Shown here piece after piece: positions 43,990 to 53,258 of a DNA stretch of 64,000 bases. A program made the position numbers and the translations under genes. The stretch spans positions 1 through 64,000 of the forward strand of contig NZ_JABAFO010000002.1 of the NCBI RefSeq assembly GCF_012843675.1, written 5' to 3'. Below the pieces are notes generated by a model, which was not told where the DNA came from, searched no databases, and worked only from the letters and a program-made list of their open reading frames with translations. The DNA comes from Lactobacillus sp. MRS-253-APC-2B (GTDB lineage Bacteria; Bacillota; Bacilli; Lactobacillales; Lactobacillaceae). Each line of letters starts with the position of its first letter. Within the stretch, counting starts at the first letter, position 1.

Positions 43990-44988
43990 ATGAAGATCTT
44001 AGCTTATGGTATTCGTGAAGATGAAAAACCTTTCGTTAAGGAATGGGAACAAGAAAACCCAGAAGTTGAAGTTGAAATTACCGACAAGCTGCTGGATGAA
44101 GAAACGGTCGCAATGGCAAAAGGATTTGACGGGGTAGTTGTCTACCAGCAAAAGCCATATACCGATGCGGTTTTTGAAAAGCTGGACGCTTATGGCATTC
44201 ATAATGTTTCACTGCGTAATGTTGGAGTTGACAACATGAACCCAGCTACGGTTAAGAAGTATGGGTTTAAGGTTACCAACGTGCCAGTATATTCACCAGC
44301 CGCCATCGCTGAATTTTCCGTTACGCAATTGATGAATCTGTTGCGGCGGACCAAGGAATACTTCCATAAGTTTGAACGCAATGACTTCCGCTGGGCACCA
44401 CAGATTTCTCAAGAACTGAACCAGCAGACGGTCGGCGTGATCGGTACGGGGCACATTGGCCGCGTTGCCATCGACATTTACAAGGGCTTTGGCGCCAAGG
44501 TAATTGCCTATGACGTCTACCACAATCCTGAACTGGAAAAAGAAGGCCTCTACGTCGATACCTTGGATGAATTGTATGCCAAGGCAACGGTTGTAACGCT
44601 GCATATTCCATTGTTCCCATCGACTGAGCACATGCTGAACCAAGAAGCCTTTGATAAGATGCGTGATGGCGTCTTTATCGTCAATGCTTCACGTGGTCCG
44701 CTGATCGATGAACAGGCACTGATTGATGCGCTTGATTCTGGCAAGGTTGCCGGGGCTGCCTTGGACGTTTTGGAAGATGAAACCAAAGTCTTCAACCACG
44801 ACATGACGGGCAAGAACATGACCTACCCAGAATTCTGGAACCTCAACTCGCGTGAAAACGTCCTGATCTCGCCACATACGGCCTTTTACACCAACGTGGC
44901 GGTACAAAACATGGTTAAGTACAGTCTGTCAGCCAACAAGGATCTGATCGAAACCGGCACCTCCGACAAGCTGGTTAAATTCGACTAA
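43990..44988 (+). CDS. ldhD: D-lactate dehydrogenase (copy 2, probably the main enzyme)
   Basis: A 332-residue paralogue of the upstream gene, identical in length and domain layout: KILAYGIREDEKPF start, NAD site GVIGTGHIGRVAIDI (about 148-162), LSLRNVGVDN-type Arg, DVLEDETKVF and SPHTAFYTNVAV. Its codons (AAG, GAA, AAC, CTG) are those of highly expressed genes, which suggests that it is the main enzyme of D-lactate formation. ATG 43990 is 10 bases after GGAGG; ATG 43981 is in frame but only one base after that site. Confidence 0.93.
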   Translation: MKILAYGIREDEKPFVKEWEQENPEVEVEITDKLLDEETVAMAKGFDGVVVYQQKPYTDAVFEKLDAYGIHNVSLRNVGVDNMNPATVKKYGFKVTNVPVYSPAAIAEFSVTQLMNLLRRTKEYFHKFERNDFRWAPQISQELNQQTVGVIGTGHIGRVAIDIYKGFGAKVIAYDVYHNPELEKEGLYVDTLDELYAKATVVTLHIPLFPSTEHMLNQEAFDKMRDGVFIVNASRGPLIDEQALIDALDSGKVAGAALDVLEDETKVFNHDMTGKNMTYPEFWNLNSRENVLISPHTAFYTNVAVQNMVKYSLSANKDLIETGTSDKLVKFD

Positions 44989-45002
44989 TTAAAATACTGA
45001 AG

Positions 45003-45033
45003 AAAAAAGGCTTGCGACAACAGGCCTTTTTTT
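45003..45033 (+). terminator. Terminator of ldhD, overlapping the rpsB promoter
   Basis: AAAAAAGGCtTG pairs with CAgGCCTTTTTTT. The hairpin contains the -35 box of the next promoter. Confidence 0.85.
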
Positions 45034-45040
45034 GTATACT
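45012..45040 (+). promoter_or_regulatory. Promoter of rpsB-tsf
   Basis: TTGCGA (45012-45017), 17 bases, TATACT (45035-45040). The -35 box lies within the ldhD terminator hairpin. Confidence 0.7.
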
Positions 45041-45046
45041 ATCAGT

Positions 45047-45154
45047 CGGTGCTAAATGCCCAATTCACACCTGGCGGGATGTTAGAGGAAGTGCCAATCG
45101 GTGCCCCTGACAGTTGAACGGCAGGGAGGAAAAAACTATTTGGAGGTATGATTC
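45047..45154 (+). promoter_or_regulatory. Structured rpsB leader
   Basis: About 108 bases of untranslated leader before rpsB, with CCCTG/CAGGG (about 45103-45126) pairing and repeated CGGTGC strings. In many bacteria S2 binds its own leader; whether this is the case here cannot be told. GGAGG at 45141-45145 sets the ATG at 45155. Confidence 0.35.
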
Positions 45155-45946
45155 ATGTCTGTTGTTAGCATGAAGCAATTGCTTGAAGCCGGTGTCCACT
45201 TTGGTCACCAAACTCGTCGCTGGAACCCTAAGATGAAGCCATTCATCTTTACGGAACGCAACGGCATCTACATTATCGATCTGCAAAAGACGGTCAAGAT
45301 GATCGACACGGCCTACGACTACATGAAGGACGTTGCTGCTAAGGGCGGCGTTGTTCTGTTCGTTGGTACGAAGAAGCAAGCACAAGACTCAATCGAAGAA
45401 GAAGCTGTGCGTGCAGGTCAATACTACGTCAACCACCGTTGGCTGGGTGGTACCCTGACCAACTGGAAGACGATCCAATCCCGGATTGCTCGCCTGAAGG
45501 AATTGAAGAAGATGAGCGAAGACGGTACGTTCGACGTACTGCCAAAGAAGGAAGTTTCCGTGCTGACTAAGCAACGCGAAAAGCTGGAACGTTTCCTTGG
45601 CGGTATCGAAGACATGCCACGCATCCCAGACGTTTTGTACATTGTGGACCCACACAAGGAACAAATCGCTGTTAAGGAAGCTCAAAAGCTGCACATTCCA
45701 ATCGTTGCCATGGTTGACACCAACACTGACCCTGACGATGTTGATGTTATCATCCCATCCAACGATGATGCTATTCGTGCCGTTCGTCTGATCACGGCTA
45801 AGATGGCAGATGCTGTCATCGAAGGCAAGCAAGGCCAAGACGATGCCAAGCAAGCTGAAGTAGCCGTTGAAGCTGCTGACGAACCAAAGGAAGTTTCTTC
45901 AGACGATCTGCAAAATCTGAAGAACAGCGTTGAAGGCAACAACTAA
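45155..45946 (+). CDS. rpsB: 30S ribosomal protein S2
   Basis: A 263-residue small-subunit protein, needed for S1 attachment and mRNA binding. The start [55 protein letters not shown] and [15 protein letters not shown] are invariant family blocks. The acidic C-terminal tail (about 230-263) is usual in lactobacilli. Strong codon bias. The operon continues with tsf after an internal terminator. Confidence 0.98.
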   Translation: MSVVSMKQLLEAGVHFGHQTRRWNPKMKPFIFTERNGIYIIDLQKTVKMIDTAYDYMKDVAAKGGVVLFVGTKKQAQDSIEEEAVRAGQYYVNHRWLGGTLTNWKTIQSRIARLKELKKMSEDGTFDVLPKKEVSVLTKQREKLERFLGGIEDMPRIPDVLYIVDPHKEQIAVKEAQKLHIPIVAMVDTNTDPDDVDVIIPSNDDAIRAVRLITAKMADAVIEGKQGQDDAKQAEVAVEAADEPKEVSSDDLQNLKNSVEGNN

Positions 45947-45964
45947 CCAAATTAGTTAACGCTT

Positions 45965-46018
45965 GGGCTGTTTTGCAGTTTGGACCATTTTGGCCTAAGC
46001 GCAAAACAGCCTTTTTTA
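45965..46018 (+). terminator. Terminator between rpsB and tsf
   Basis: GGCTGTTTTGC (45966-45976) pairs with GCAAAACAGCC (46001-46011), then six T. It probably lowers tsf expression relative to rpsB, or is partly read through. Confidence 0.85.
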
Positions 46019-46051
46019 TTAAAACATCTAATTTTAAGGAGAGACGTACTT

Positions 46052-46927
46052 ATGGCTGAAATCAAAGCTAAGCAAGTAATGGAACTGCGGAAGAAGTCCG
46101 GTGCCGGTATCATGGATGCCAAAAAGGCCCTGGTTGCCAGCGATGGTGACATGGATAAGGCAATGGACTGGCTGCGTGAAAAGGGGATTGCCAAGGCTGC
46201 CAAGAAGAGCGACCGGATCGCTGCTGAAGGTCTGACCAACATCGCCGTTGACGGCAACACGGCCGTTATCGTTGAATTGAACTCAGAAACGGACTTCGTG
46301 GCTGCTTCTGACCCATTCAAGGAATCACTGGCTGACGTTACCAAGGTACTGCTGGAAAACAAGCCAGCTGACCTGGACGCTGCCCTGGCTTCCAAGACGG
46401 CCAACGGTACGCTGAATGATGACCTGATCTCCACGACGCAAAAGACTGGTGAAAAGGTTTCTCTGCGCCGCTTTGCCTTCGTTAACAAGGAAGACGGCGA
46501 CAACTTTGGTGTTTACCTGCACCAAGGTGGCCGAATTGCTGCACTGGTCGTTCTGGAAGGTGCTGACGAAGAAACGGCTAAGGACGTTGCTATGCACGTT
46601 GCTGCCGTTAACCCAGAATTCATGACTCGTGAAGATGTTCCAGCTGATCGCCTGGCTCACGAACGCGAAGTCTTCAAGGAAGAAACGCTGAACGAAGGTA
46701 AGCCTGAAAAGATCGTTGACAAGATCGTTGAAGGTCGTCTTAACAAGTTCCTGTCCCAAATCTGCCTGGCAGACCAAGACTTTGTCAAGGACCCAGACGT
46801 AACGGTTGCTGAATACGTTGAATCCAAGGGTGGCAAGCTGAAGAGCTTCATTCGCTACGAAGTCGGTGAAGGTATCGAAAAGAAGCAAAGCGACCTGGCT
46901 GCTGAAGTCAAGGAACAACTGAAGTAA
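46052..46927 (+). CDS. tsf: Elongation factor Ts
   Basis: The 291-residue guanine nucleotide exchange factor of EF-Tu. [37 protein letters not shown] (about 7-43) is the UBA-like N-terminal domain; NSETDFVA (about 75-82) contains the residues that enter the EF-Tu nucleotide site. ATG 46052 follows AAGGAGA; the longer frame upstream runs through the terminator and is not used. Confidence 0.98.
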   Translation: MAEIKAKQVMELRKKSGAGIMDAKKALVASDGDMDKAMDWLREKGIAKAAKKSDRIAAEGLTNIAVDGNTAVIVELNSETDFVAASDPFKESLADVTKVLLENKPADLDAALASKTANGTLNDDLISTTQKTGEKVSLRRFAFVNKEDGDNFGVYLHQGGRIAALVVLEGADEETAKDVAMHVAAVNPEFMTREDVPADRLAHEREVFKEETLNEGKPEKIVDKIVEGRLNKFLSQICLADQDFVKDPDVTVAEYVESKGGKLKSFIRYEVGEGIEKKQSDLAAEVKEQLK

Positions 46928-46940
46928 TTCGTTAATTGAC

Positions 46941-46979
46941 GAAATGCGCACTGGTCGATGACATCGGTGCGCTTTTTTT
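46941..46979 (+). terminator. Terminator between tsf and pyrH
   Basis: GCGCAC (46946-46951) pairs with GTGCGC (46967-46972) with inner partial pairing, then seven T. Confidence 0.8.
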
Positions 46980-47011
46980 GCAAAATCGTGCATAGCAGGA
47001 AGGAATTTCAA

Positions 47012-47734
47012 ATGTCTAAAGTAAAATACAACCGGATCGTCTTGAAGCTTAGTGGTGAGGCTTTGGCTGGTGAAAAAGGCTTCGGCATCAATCCACCGGT
47101 AATCAAGAAGATCGCTGAAGAAATCAAGCAGGTCTGCGATTTGGGCGTTCAAGTCTGCATCGTCTGCGGTGGTGGTAACATGTGGCGCGGTATTACCGGC
47201 GAACAGATGGGGATGGAACGTGCCCAGGCTGACTATATTGGGATGCTGGGTACGATCATGAACGGTCTGTCGTTGCAGGATGCCTTGGAATCAGTTGGCG
47301 TGCCAACGCGGGTTCAAACGGCCATCGAAATGCGCCAGATTGCTGAACCATACATTCGTCGCAAGGCTATTCGCCACCTCGAAAAGGGCCGCGTTGTTAT
47401 CTTCTCTGCCGGTACGGGTTCACCATACTTCTCTACCGACACGACGGCTGCTTTGCGGGCTGCTGAAATGGACGCTGATGCCATTCTGATGGCCAAAAAC
47501 GGGGTCGATGGCGTCTACTCTGCTGATCCAAACAAGGTCAAGGATGCCATTAAGTTCGATCATCTGACGCACATGGACATTTTAGACAAACACCTGCAAG
47601 TGATGGACTCCACTGCCAGCTCGCTGTCAATGGACAATCACATTCCATTAGTAGTCTTCAATCTGAACACGCCTGGCAACATTGTCCGTGTCGTTAAAGG
47701 CGAAGAGATTGGGACGACGATTGAGGGGGAATAA
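47012..47734 (+). CDS. pyrH: UMP kinase
   Basis: A 240-residue hexameric kinase that makes UDP from UMP, of the amino acid kinase family. Blocks: [31 protein letters not shown] (about 49-60), [22 protein letters not shown] (about 128-150) and [11 protein letters not shown] at the end. ATG 47012 follows AGGAAGGAA. frr starts four bases after its stop, a conserved pairing. Confidence 0.97.
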   Translation: MSKVKYNRIVLKLSGEALAGEKGFGINPPVIKKIAEEIKQVCDLGVQVCIVCGGGNMWRGITGEQMGMERAQADYIGMLGTIMNGLSLQDALESVGVPTRVQTAIEMRQIAEPYIRRKAIRHLEKGRVVIFSAGTGSPYFSTDTTAALRAAEMDADAILMAKNGVDGVYSADPNKVKDAIKFDHLTHMDILDKHLQVMDSTASSLSMDNHIPLVVFNLNTPGNIVRVVKGEEIGTTIEGE

Positions 47735-47737
47735 ATA

Positions 47738-48301
47738 ATGGCTGATGGTAAACAAATCCTAGCAGAAGCTAAAGAAAAGATGAATAAGTCCGGTGACGCA
47801 CTGCGCCGGTCTTTGGCTGACATTCGGGCTGGTCGTGCCAACGCTAGTCTGTTAAACTCGGTTAAGGTTGAATACTATGGCGTGCCAACGCCTTTGAACC
47901 AAGTAGCCTCGATTACGATTCCAGAGGCACGGCAACTGCTGATCTCACCATATGACGAAAGTCTGCTGGGTGAGATTGAAAAGGCTATCTACGCTTCTAA
48001 CCTGGGCTTGACGCCTCAAAACGATGGTTCCGCAATTCGGCTGGTGATCCCACAACTGACTGAAGAACGGCGTAAGGAACTGGTTAAGCAGGTTAAGGCT
48101 GAACTGGAAAAGGCCAAGGTTGCGGTCCGCAACGTACGGCGGGAAGCCATGGATGACCTGAAGAAGGGCAACAAGAACGGCGACTTTAACGATGATGAAT
48201 TCCACAAGCTGGAAGACAAGGTTCAAAAAGAAACCGATGAAGGAATCAAGAACCTGGAAAAGATTGCCGACGAAAAAGAAAAAGAACTGCTGGAAGGCTA
48301 A
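47738..48301 (+). CDS. frr: Ribosome recycling factor
   Basis: A 187-residue tRNA-shaped protein that with EF-G splits post-termination ribosomes. Blocks: LRTGRA-type [35 protein letters not shown] (about 25-60), [21 protein letters not shown] (about 100-120) and [10 protein letters not shown] (about 133). GAGGGGGAA overlaps the end of pyrH. A terminator follows. Confidence 0.98.
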   Translation: MADGKQILAEAKEKMNKSGDALRRSLADIRAGRANASLLNSVKVEYYGVPTPLNQVASITIPEARQLLISPYDESLLGEIEKAIYASNLGLTPQNDGSAIRLVIPQLTEERRKELVKQVKAELEKAKVAVRNVRREAMDDLKKGNKNGDFNDDEFHKLEDKVQKETDEGIKNLEKIADEKEKELLEG

Positions 48302-48320
48302 GTTCTATATTCTAACTCAA

Positions 48321-48358
48321 AAGAGAAATCAACGTGCGTGGCGTTGGTTTCTTTTTAT
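48321..48358 (+). terminator. Terminator after frr
   Basis: AGAAAtCAACG pairs with CGTTGgTTTCT around a short loop, then TTTTATTTTT. Confidence 0.85.
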
Positions 48359-48446
48359 TTTTTACTGAGGACCGTGCCAGCCATACTAAAATCTAGCTTA
48401 ATATTATGCATAGTTGGCGACAAATGTAGAGCCAGGCCTAGATTTC

Positions 48447-48455
48447 TGGTAAAAT
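48447..48455 (+). promoter_or_regulatory. Extended -10 promoter of the uppS operon
   Basis: TGgTAAAAT (48447-48455), 46 bases before the TTG start. No good -35 box is seen, as is common for extended -10 promoters. Confidence 0.5.
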
Positions 48456-48501
48456 GAAAAGTGTTGCAATTAAAAAACAATGCGGAAATGGAGGGTTGTT
48501 C

Positions 48502-49266
48502 TTGTTTAACAAGAATCACCAGGCGGCAGATGAGCCGCAATTGGATATGTCCCGCATCCCAGCTCATGTTGCCATTATCATGGATGGCAATGGCCGCTGG
48601 GCGCAGGCGCGACACCTGCCTCGCGTGGCGGGTCACAAACAGGGTATGCAGACGGTGAAGAAAGTCACGATTGCTGCCAGCGACCTTGGCGTAAAAGTAC
48701 TCTCGCTTTACGCTTTTTCAACGGAAAACTGGAAACGGCCAGAAAGCGAAGTCAGCTACCTGATGGACTTGCCGATTCGCTTCTTTAGTACGTTTGTGCC
48801 AGATCTGGTTAAGCACAACGTCAAGGTAACGGTTATGGGCGATATCACCAGACTGCCTGAAAAAACGCAAAAGGCCGTTTATGATGCCATGGCTGATACT
48901 AAAGACTGCGATGGTATGATTCTAAACTTCGCGCTTAACTATGGGGCGCGTGATGAAATCAAGCGGGCCGTGCAGTCAATTGCTCAACAGGCGGCAGCCG
49001 GCGAACTTGATCCTGCTTCCATCACTGAAGACACGATCAGCAGCCATCTGATGTCAGCTCAGCTGGGCGAATATGCAGATCCTGATCTTTTGATTCGGAC
49101 CAGCGGCGAAGAGCGAATCTCAAACTTTATGCTTTGGCAGATTGCCTACAGTGAGTTGCTGTTCGTGCCAGAACACTGGCCAGACTTTGATGGCGAGACG
49201 CTTAAACGATGCCTGATTGAATTTCAAGGGCGGCACCGTCGTTTTGGCGGTTTGGTAAATAAATAG
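48502..49266 (+). CDS. uppS: Undecaprenyl diphosphate synthase
   Basis: A cis-prenyltransferase of 254 residues that builds the C55 lipid carrier for wall precursors. Catalytic Asp28 lies in VAIIMDGNGRWAQARHLPRVAGHKQG; SLYAFSTENWKRP (about 68-80) and DLLIRTSGEERISNFMLWQIAYSEL (about 197-221) are the other family blocks. Start TTG 48502 is six bases after GGAGGG; ATG 48454 lies inside the -10 promoter box. First gene of a cluster with cdsA, rseP, proS and polC. Confidence 0.96.
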   Translation: MFNKNHQAADEPQLDMSRIPAHVAIIMDGNGRWAQARHLPRVAGHKQGMQTVKKVTIAASDLGVKVLSLYAFSTENWKRPESEVSYLMDLPIRFFSTFVPDLVKHNVKVTVMGDITRLPEKTQKAVYDAMADTKDCDGMILNFALNYGARDEIKRAVQSIAQQAAAGELDPASITEDTISSHLMSAQLGEYADPDLLIRTSGEERISNFMLWQIAYSELLFVPEHWPDFDGETLKRCLIEFQGRHRRFGGLVNK

Positions 49267-49282
49267 AAACGGGTGAAGATTA

Positions 49283-50071
49283 GTGAAAACACGGATTATT
49301 ACGGCGGTCGTTGCCTTGGCAATCTTTATTCCACTGATTGTCTATGGCGGCTGGCCATTAACGATTGCGGCAGTCGTCTTAGGGATGATTGCAATCGGCG
49401 AAATCCTCAGCATGAAAAAGATGTTTTTGACGTCTTTTCCAGCCATCGTCAGCTACATTGGCGTGGCAGTCATGGTCTTGCCAAACAGTTGGCTGGACTT
49501 TTTGCCGAGTCACATTACGCGGCTGTTTGCCATGTACGTAATGGTGCTGTTGCTGCTGCTGCATACGGTTGTGCATAAGCAGCGCTTCAGCTTTGACGAT
49601 GCTGGGGTCTTGGCATTGGGAATGCTGTATGTCGGCATTGGCTTTAACAACTTCTTGGCAGCACGGGCCGTTGGCTTTACGACGCTTTTGTATGCCATGC
49701 TGATCGTTTGGCTGACTGATAGTGGAGCTTATCTGTTTGGTCGTAAGCTGGGCAAGCACAAGCTGGCTCCGCGCGTCAGCCCGAACAAAACCTGGGAAGG
49801 CTCGATCTGCGGTACGCTTTTGGCAACAGTCGTCTTGGCTGTTTATCTTTACTTCTTCCCGGTTGGCTACCATAACTGGGGCTTGATGGTCTTCTTGACG
49901 CTGCTGCTTTCGATTTTGGGTCAGTTTGGTGATCTGGTTGAATCAGCACTCAAGCGATTCTACGGCGTTAAGGACTCCGGTAAGATCCTGCCTGGCCATG
50001 GTGGTATTTTGGACCGGTTTGACAGCATGCTGCTGGTCATGCCGGCCCTGTACCTGCTGGGGATTATCTAA
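49283..50071 (+). CDS. cdsA: Phosphatidate cytidylyltransferase
   Basis: A 262-residue membrane enzyme with about eight helices that makes CDP-diacylglycerol from phosphatidic acid and CTP. The signature is near the C terminus: GDLVESALKRFYGVKDSGKILPGHGGILDRFDSMLLV (about 212-248), with metal-binding Asp. LTDSGAYLFGRKLGKHKLAPRVSPNKTWEG is also typical. GTG start behind GGGTGAAG, 16 bases after uppS. Confidence 0.95.
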   Translation: MKTRIITAVVALAIFIPLIVYGGWPLTIAAVVLGMIAIGEILSMKKMFLTSFPAIVSYIGVAVMVLPNSWLDFLPSHITRLFAMYVMVLLLLLHTVVHKQRFSFDDAGVLALGMLYVGIGFNNFLAARAVGFTTLLYAMLIVWLTDSGAYLFGRKLGKHKLAPRVSPNKTWEGSICGTLLATVVLAVYLYFFPVGYHNWGLMVFLTLLLSILGQFGDLVESALKRFYGVKDSGKILPGHGGILDRFDSMLLVMPALYLLGII

Positions 50072-50095
50072 GCTGGCCGAAAGGTAGGCGATTCT

Positions 50096-51370
50096 GTGAT
50101 ATTAACGATTATTACCTTTATTATTGTCTTTGGGCTGCTGGTTTTGGTTCACGAATATGGTCACTACTATTTTGCCAAGCGGGCCGGCATTCTGGTTCGT
50201 GAATTTTCGATTGGCATGGGTCCCAAGATCTGGTGGCATCGCAAAAATGGCACGACTTATACGATCCGAATTCTGCCATTGGGCGGGTACGTTCGACTGG
50301 CAGGTGCCGATGAAGAAGATGAGGAGTCGCTGCGTCCCGGAACGCCGGTTTCCATTCAGCTTAACGACCAGCAAAAAGTCACCAGCATCAATACAAGTGA
50401 CAAAAACACACTGTTTCAAGGGATTCCGCTGCAGCTGATCGATCATGACCTAAACGAAGGCTTGTGGATCAAAGGCTACGTCAATGGTGATGAAAGTACG
50501 GTTAAGACCTATAGTGTCGATCATGATGCCACGATTATCGAAAATGATGGCACCGTCGTTCAAATTGCTCCCAAAGATGTTCAGTTCCGTTCGGCCAGCC
50601 TGGGCAATCGGATGCTGACCAACTTTGCCGGACCATTTAACAACTTTTTGCTTTCATTGGTTGTCTTTATCATTTTGGGCTTTACGCTCAGCGGCATTCC
50701 AACCAACAGCAATCGGCTTGGTCAGGTGCAGACTGATTCCGTAGCAGCCAAAGCAGGCTTGAAGGCAGGCGATCGGATTACTGAGATCAATGGTCACCGA
50801 ACCAAGAACTGGACGGCTTTGGCAACTAGAATCTCGGGCAATCCGGGCAAAAAGCTGACCGTTGAATACCAGCGCAATGGTCATACGTATACCACGACGA
50901 TGACGCCTAAAAAAGTCAAGCAGGGCAATGAGACGGTTGGTCAAGTCGGTATTGTTGAAGAGCAAAAGACCGATGCCAAGTCGCGGATCACGTTTGGCTG
51001 GCAACGGTTCGTTCAGGCCGGTACTCTGATTTTCAGTGTGTTGGGGCACATGTTTACGCATGGCTTTAGCCTTAATGACTTGGGCGGGCCGGTTGCCATT
51101 TATGCCGGCACGTCACAGGCTACGGCACTTGGGATTAACGGGGTGCTCAACTTCTTGGCCTTGTTATCGATTAACCTGGGGATCGTCAATTTACTGCCGA
51201 TTCCTGCATTAGATGGTGGTAAGCTGTTATTAAACATCATCGAGGCGATTATCAGACGGCCGATTCCCGAAAAAGCAGAAGGCATCGTTACGATCATTGG
51301 CTTTGCCTTCTTGATGCTGTTGATGATTCTGGTTACTTGGAACGATATTCAACGCTACTTTATTCATTAA
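50096..51370 (+). CDS. rseP: Site-2 zinc metalloprotease RseP/RasP
   Basis: A 424-residue intramembrane protease that cleaves anti-sigma factors and signal peptide remnants. The zinc site HEYGH is at residues 19-23 in TM1, a PDZ domain at about 200-290 (VAAKAGLKAGDRITEINGHRTKNW), and the third zinc ligand in NLLPIPALDGGKLL (about 365-378). GTG start, 24 bases after cdsA, with GAAAGGTAGG upstream. Confidence 0.95.
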   Translation: MILTIITFIIVFGLLVLVHEYGHYYFAKRAGILVREFSIGMGPKIWWHRKNGTTYTIRILPLGGYVRLAGADEEDEESLRPGTPVSIQLNDQQKVTSINTSDKNTLFQGIPLQLIDHDLNEGLWIKGYVNGDESTVKTYSVDHDATIIENDGTVVQIAPKDVQFRSASLGNRMLTNFAGPFNNFLLSLVVFIILGFTLSGIPTNSNRLGQVQTDSVAAKAGLKAGDRITEINGHRTKNWTALATRISGNPGKKLTVEYQRNGHTYTTTMTPKKVKQGNETVGQVGIVEEQKTDAKSRITFGWQRFVQAGTLIFSVLGHMFTHGFSLNDLGGPVAIYAGTSQATALGINGVLNFLALLSINLGIVNLLPIPALDGGKLLLNIIEAIIRRPIPEKAEGIVTIIGFAFLMLLMILVTWNDIQRYFIH

Positions 51371-51421
51371 AATTTCTGGCTCCGTTTCATGAAGCCGTTC
51401 AAAGGAGTATTTTTTTAAATT

Positions 51422-53164
51422 ATGAAGCAATCAAAGATTTTGATTCCTACCAAAAAAGAAGCACCAGCTGATGCTGAAGCGCTCAGCCATAAGATGATGG
51501 TGCGCGCCGGCTACATCTATCAAGTCTCGGCCGGGGTCTGGGCATATCTGCCAATGGCCTACCGCGTGATTCGCAAGGTGGAAAACATCATTCGCGAAGA
51601 AATGGACAAAGCCGGTGCGGTTGAAATGATGATGCCAGCACTTTTGCCAGCCGACCTGTGGAAAAAGTCCGGTCGTTACGAAAGCTATGGGGATAACCTG
51701 TTTAAGCTCAAGGACCGCCGCGATCGTGAATTTATCCTGGGACCTACGCATGAAGAAACGGTTACCAGCATTCTGCGTGACAGTGTCCAATCATACAAGA
51801 AGCTGCCATTGGTTGTTTACCAATTGCAAGACAAATTCCGTGATGAAGATCGGCCACGCTATGGTATCTTACGGGGCAAGGAATTTGAGATGCTGGACGG
51901 CTATTCATTTTCAGCTGATCAAGCCGGTCTGGATGAAGCCTACAATCTGCAGGCACAGGCTTATCGCAACATCTTTGATCGCATTGGGCTGGACTACAAG
52001 GTAATCTTAGCCGACTCTGGTACGATGGGCGGCAAGAACTCACAAGAATTCTCCGCGCCAGCTGAAGTGGGTGAAGACACGATTGCTTACACGGATGGTA
52101 CCTACGCAGCCAACCTGGAAAAGGCGACGAGCAAGTTTGCTGGCGTTCAACAGACCGATGCGCCGGCTGAACTTATCAAGCAGCCAACGCCAGGTGCTCA
52201 CAGTGTTGACGAGGCGGCTGAAAGCCTGGGAATGGAAAGCAGCCAGATCATCAAGTCCATGCTGTACATGGCTAAGATGGATGAAGAAGAAACGGTACCA
52301 GTGCTTGTATTGATGCGCGGCAATGACGAGGTTAACGAAACCAAAGTCGAAAACGCGTTGGACTGTGAAGAACTCAGTCTGGCCACTGAAGAAGATGCTG
52401 AAAAGTACTTGGGTGCTCACCCTGGTTCACTGGGGCCAGTTGGTGTTGGTGAAGAAGTGAAGATCTTAGCCGACAACTACGTCAAGGTATTGGTCAACAT
52501 GGCTTGCGGTGCTAATGAAGACGGCTTCCACTACGTCAATGCCAACCTCGATCGCGACTTCCGTGTTGATGAGTTTGGCGATTTCCGTAACGTTCAAGAA
52601 GGCGAAATCGCACCAGACGGTCAGCCAATCAAGTTTACGCGTGGGATCGAATTGGGTCACATCTTCAAGCTGGGGACGCACTACTCCAAAATTCTTGGTG
52701 CTCAAGTGCTGGATCAAAATGGTCGTCAAACCGACATGGTAATGGGCTGCTACGGGATCGGGGTTTCCCGGCTGCTGTCAGCAGTTGCTGAACAAACGGC
52801 CGATGAACACGGTTTGGCCTGGCCAGACAGCATCGCACCATTTGACGTGCATGTGATCCCAGTCAATGCCAAAAACGATGAACAGATGCAGATGGCCGAA
52901 AGCATCACCAAAACTTTGGAAGCAGCTGGCTATGAAGTGCTGCTCGACGATCGTAAGGAACGGGCCGGCGTCAAGTTTGCCGATGCCGATCTGATTGGTC
53001 TGCCGCTGCGGATCACGGTCGGCAAGAAGGCCAGCGAAGGCATCGTTGAAGTCAAGATCCGTAAGACTGGCGAAACGATCGAAATCAAGCAAGAAGAAGT
53101 CGAAAACACGGTTGGCATTTTGCTCAAGCAATTGATGCCAAATACTGAAACCGCCGCTGAATAA
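51422..53164 (+). CDS. proS: Prolyl-tRNA synthetase (bacterial type, with editing domain)
   Basis: A 580-residue class II synthetase. Motif 2 is in FRDEDRPRYGILRGKEFEMLDGYSF (about 139-163), motif 3 in MGCYGIGVSRLLSAVAEQ (about 440-457), the INS editing domain that clears Ala-tRNA-Pro at about 230-400, and the anticodon-binding domain from about 475. Full length. AAAGGAG precedes the ATG. The rseP-proS-polC order is conserved in Firmicutes. Confidence 0.97.
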   Translation: MKQSKILIPTKKEAPADAEALSHKMMVRAGYIYQVSAGVWAYLPMAYRVIRKVENIIREEMDKAGAVEMMMPALLPADLWKKSGRYESYGDNLFKLKDRRDREFILGPTHEETVTSILRDSVQSYKKLPLVVYQLQDKFRDEDRPRYGILRGKEFEMLDGYSFSADQAGLDEAYNLQAQAYRNIFDRIGLDYKVILADSGTMGGKNSQEFSAPAEVGEDTIAYTDGTYAANLEKATSKFAGVQQTDAPAELIKQPTPGAHSVDEAAESLGMESSQIIKSMLYMAKMDEEETVPVLVLMRGNDEVNETKVENALDCEELSLATEEDAEKYLGAHPGSLGPVGVGEEVKILADNYVKVLVNMACGANEDGFHYVNANLDRDFRVDEFGDFRNVQEGEIAPDGQPIKFTRGIELGHIFKLGTHYSKILGAQVLDQNGRQTDMVMGCYGIGVSRLLSAVAEQTADEHGLAWPDSIAPFDVHVIPVNAKNDEQMQMAESITKTLEAAGYEVLLDDRKERAGVKFADADLIGLPLRITVGKKASEGIVEVKIRKTGETIEIKQEEVENTVGILLKQLMPNTETAAE

Positions 53165-53183
53165 ATTTTGAGCGACAGACTTT

Positions 53184-53234
53184 ACAAAAAGTGGTTTGAA
53201 GGTAGAATAGATTCTGCTTTTAGCCGCTTTTTTT
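53184..53234 (+). terminator. Possible terminator between proS and polC
   Basis: AAAAAGtGG pairs with CCGCTTTTT around an imperfect inner stem, followed by a T run. The stem is loose, so partial read-through into polC is likely. Confidence 0.5.
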
Positions 53235-53258
53235 AATGAATGAGAGAGGAGCATTGGA

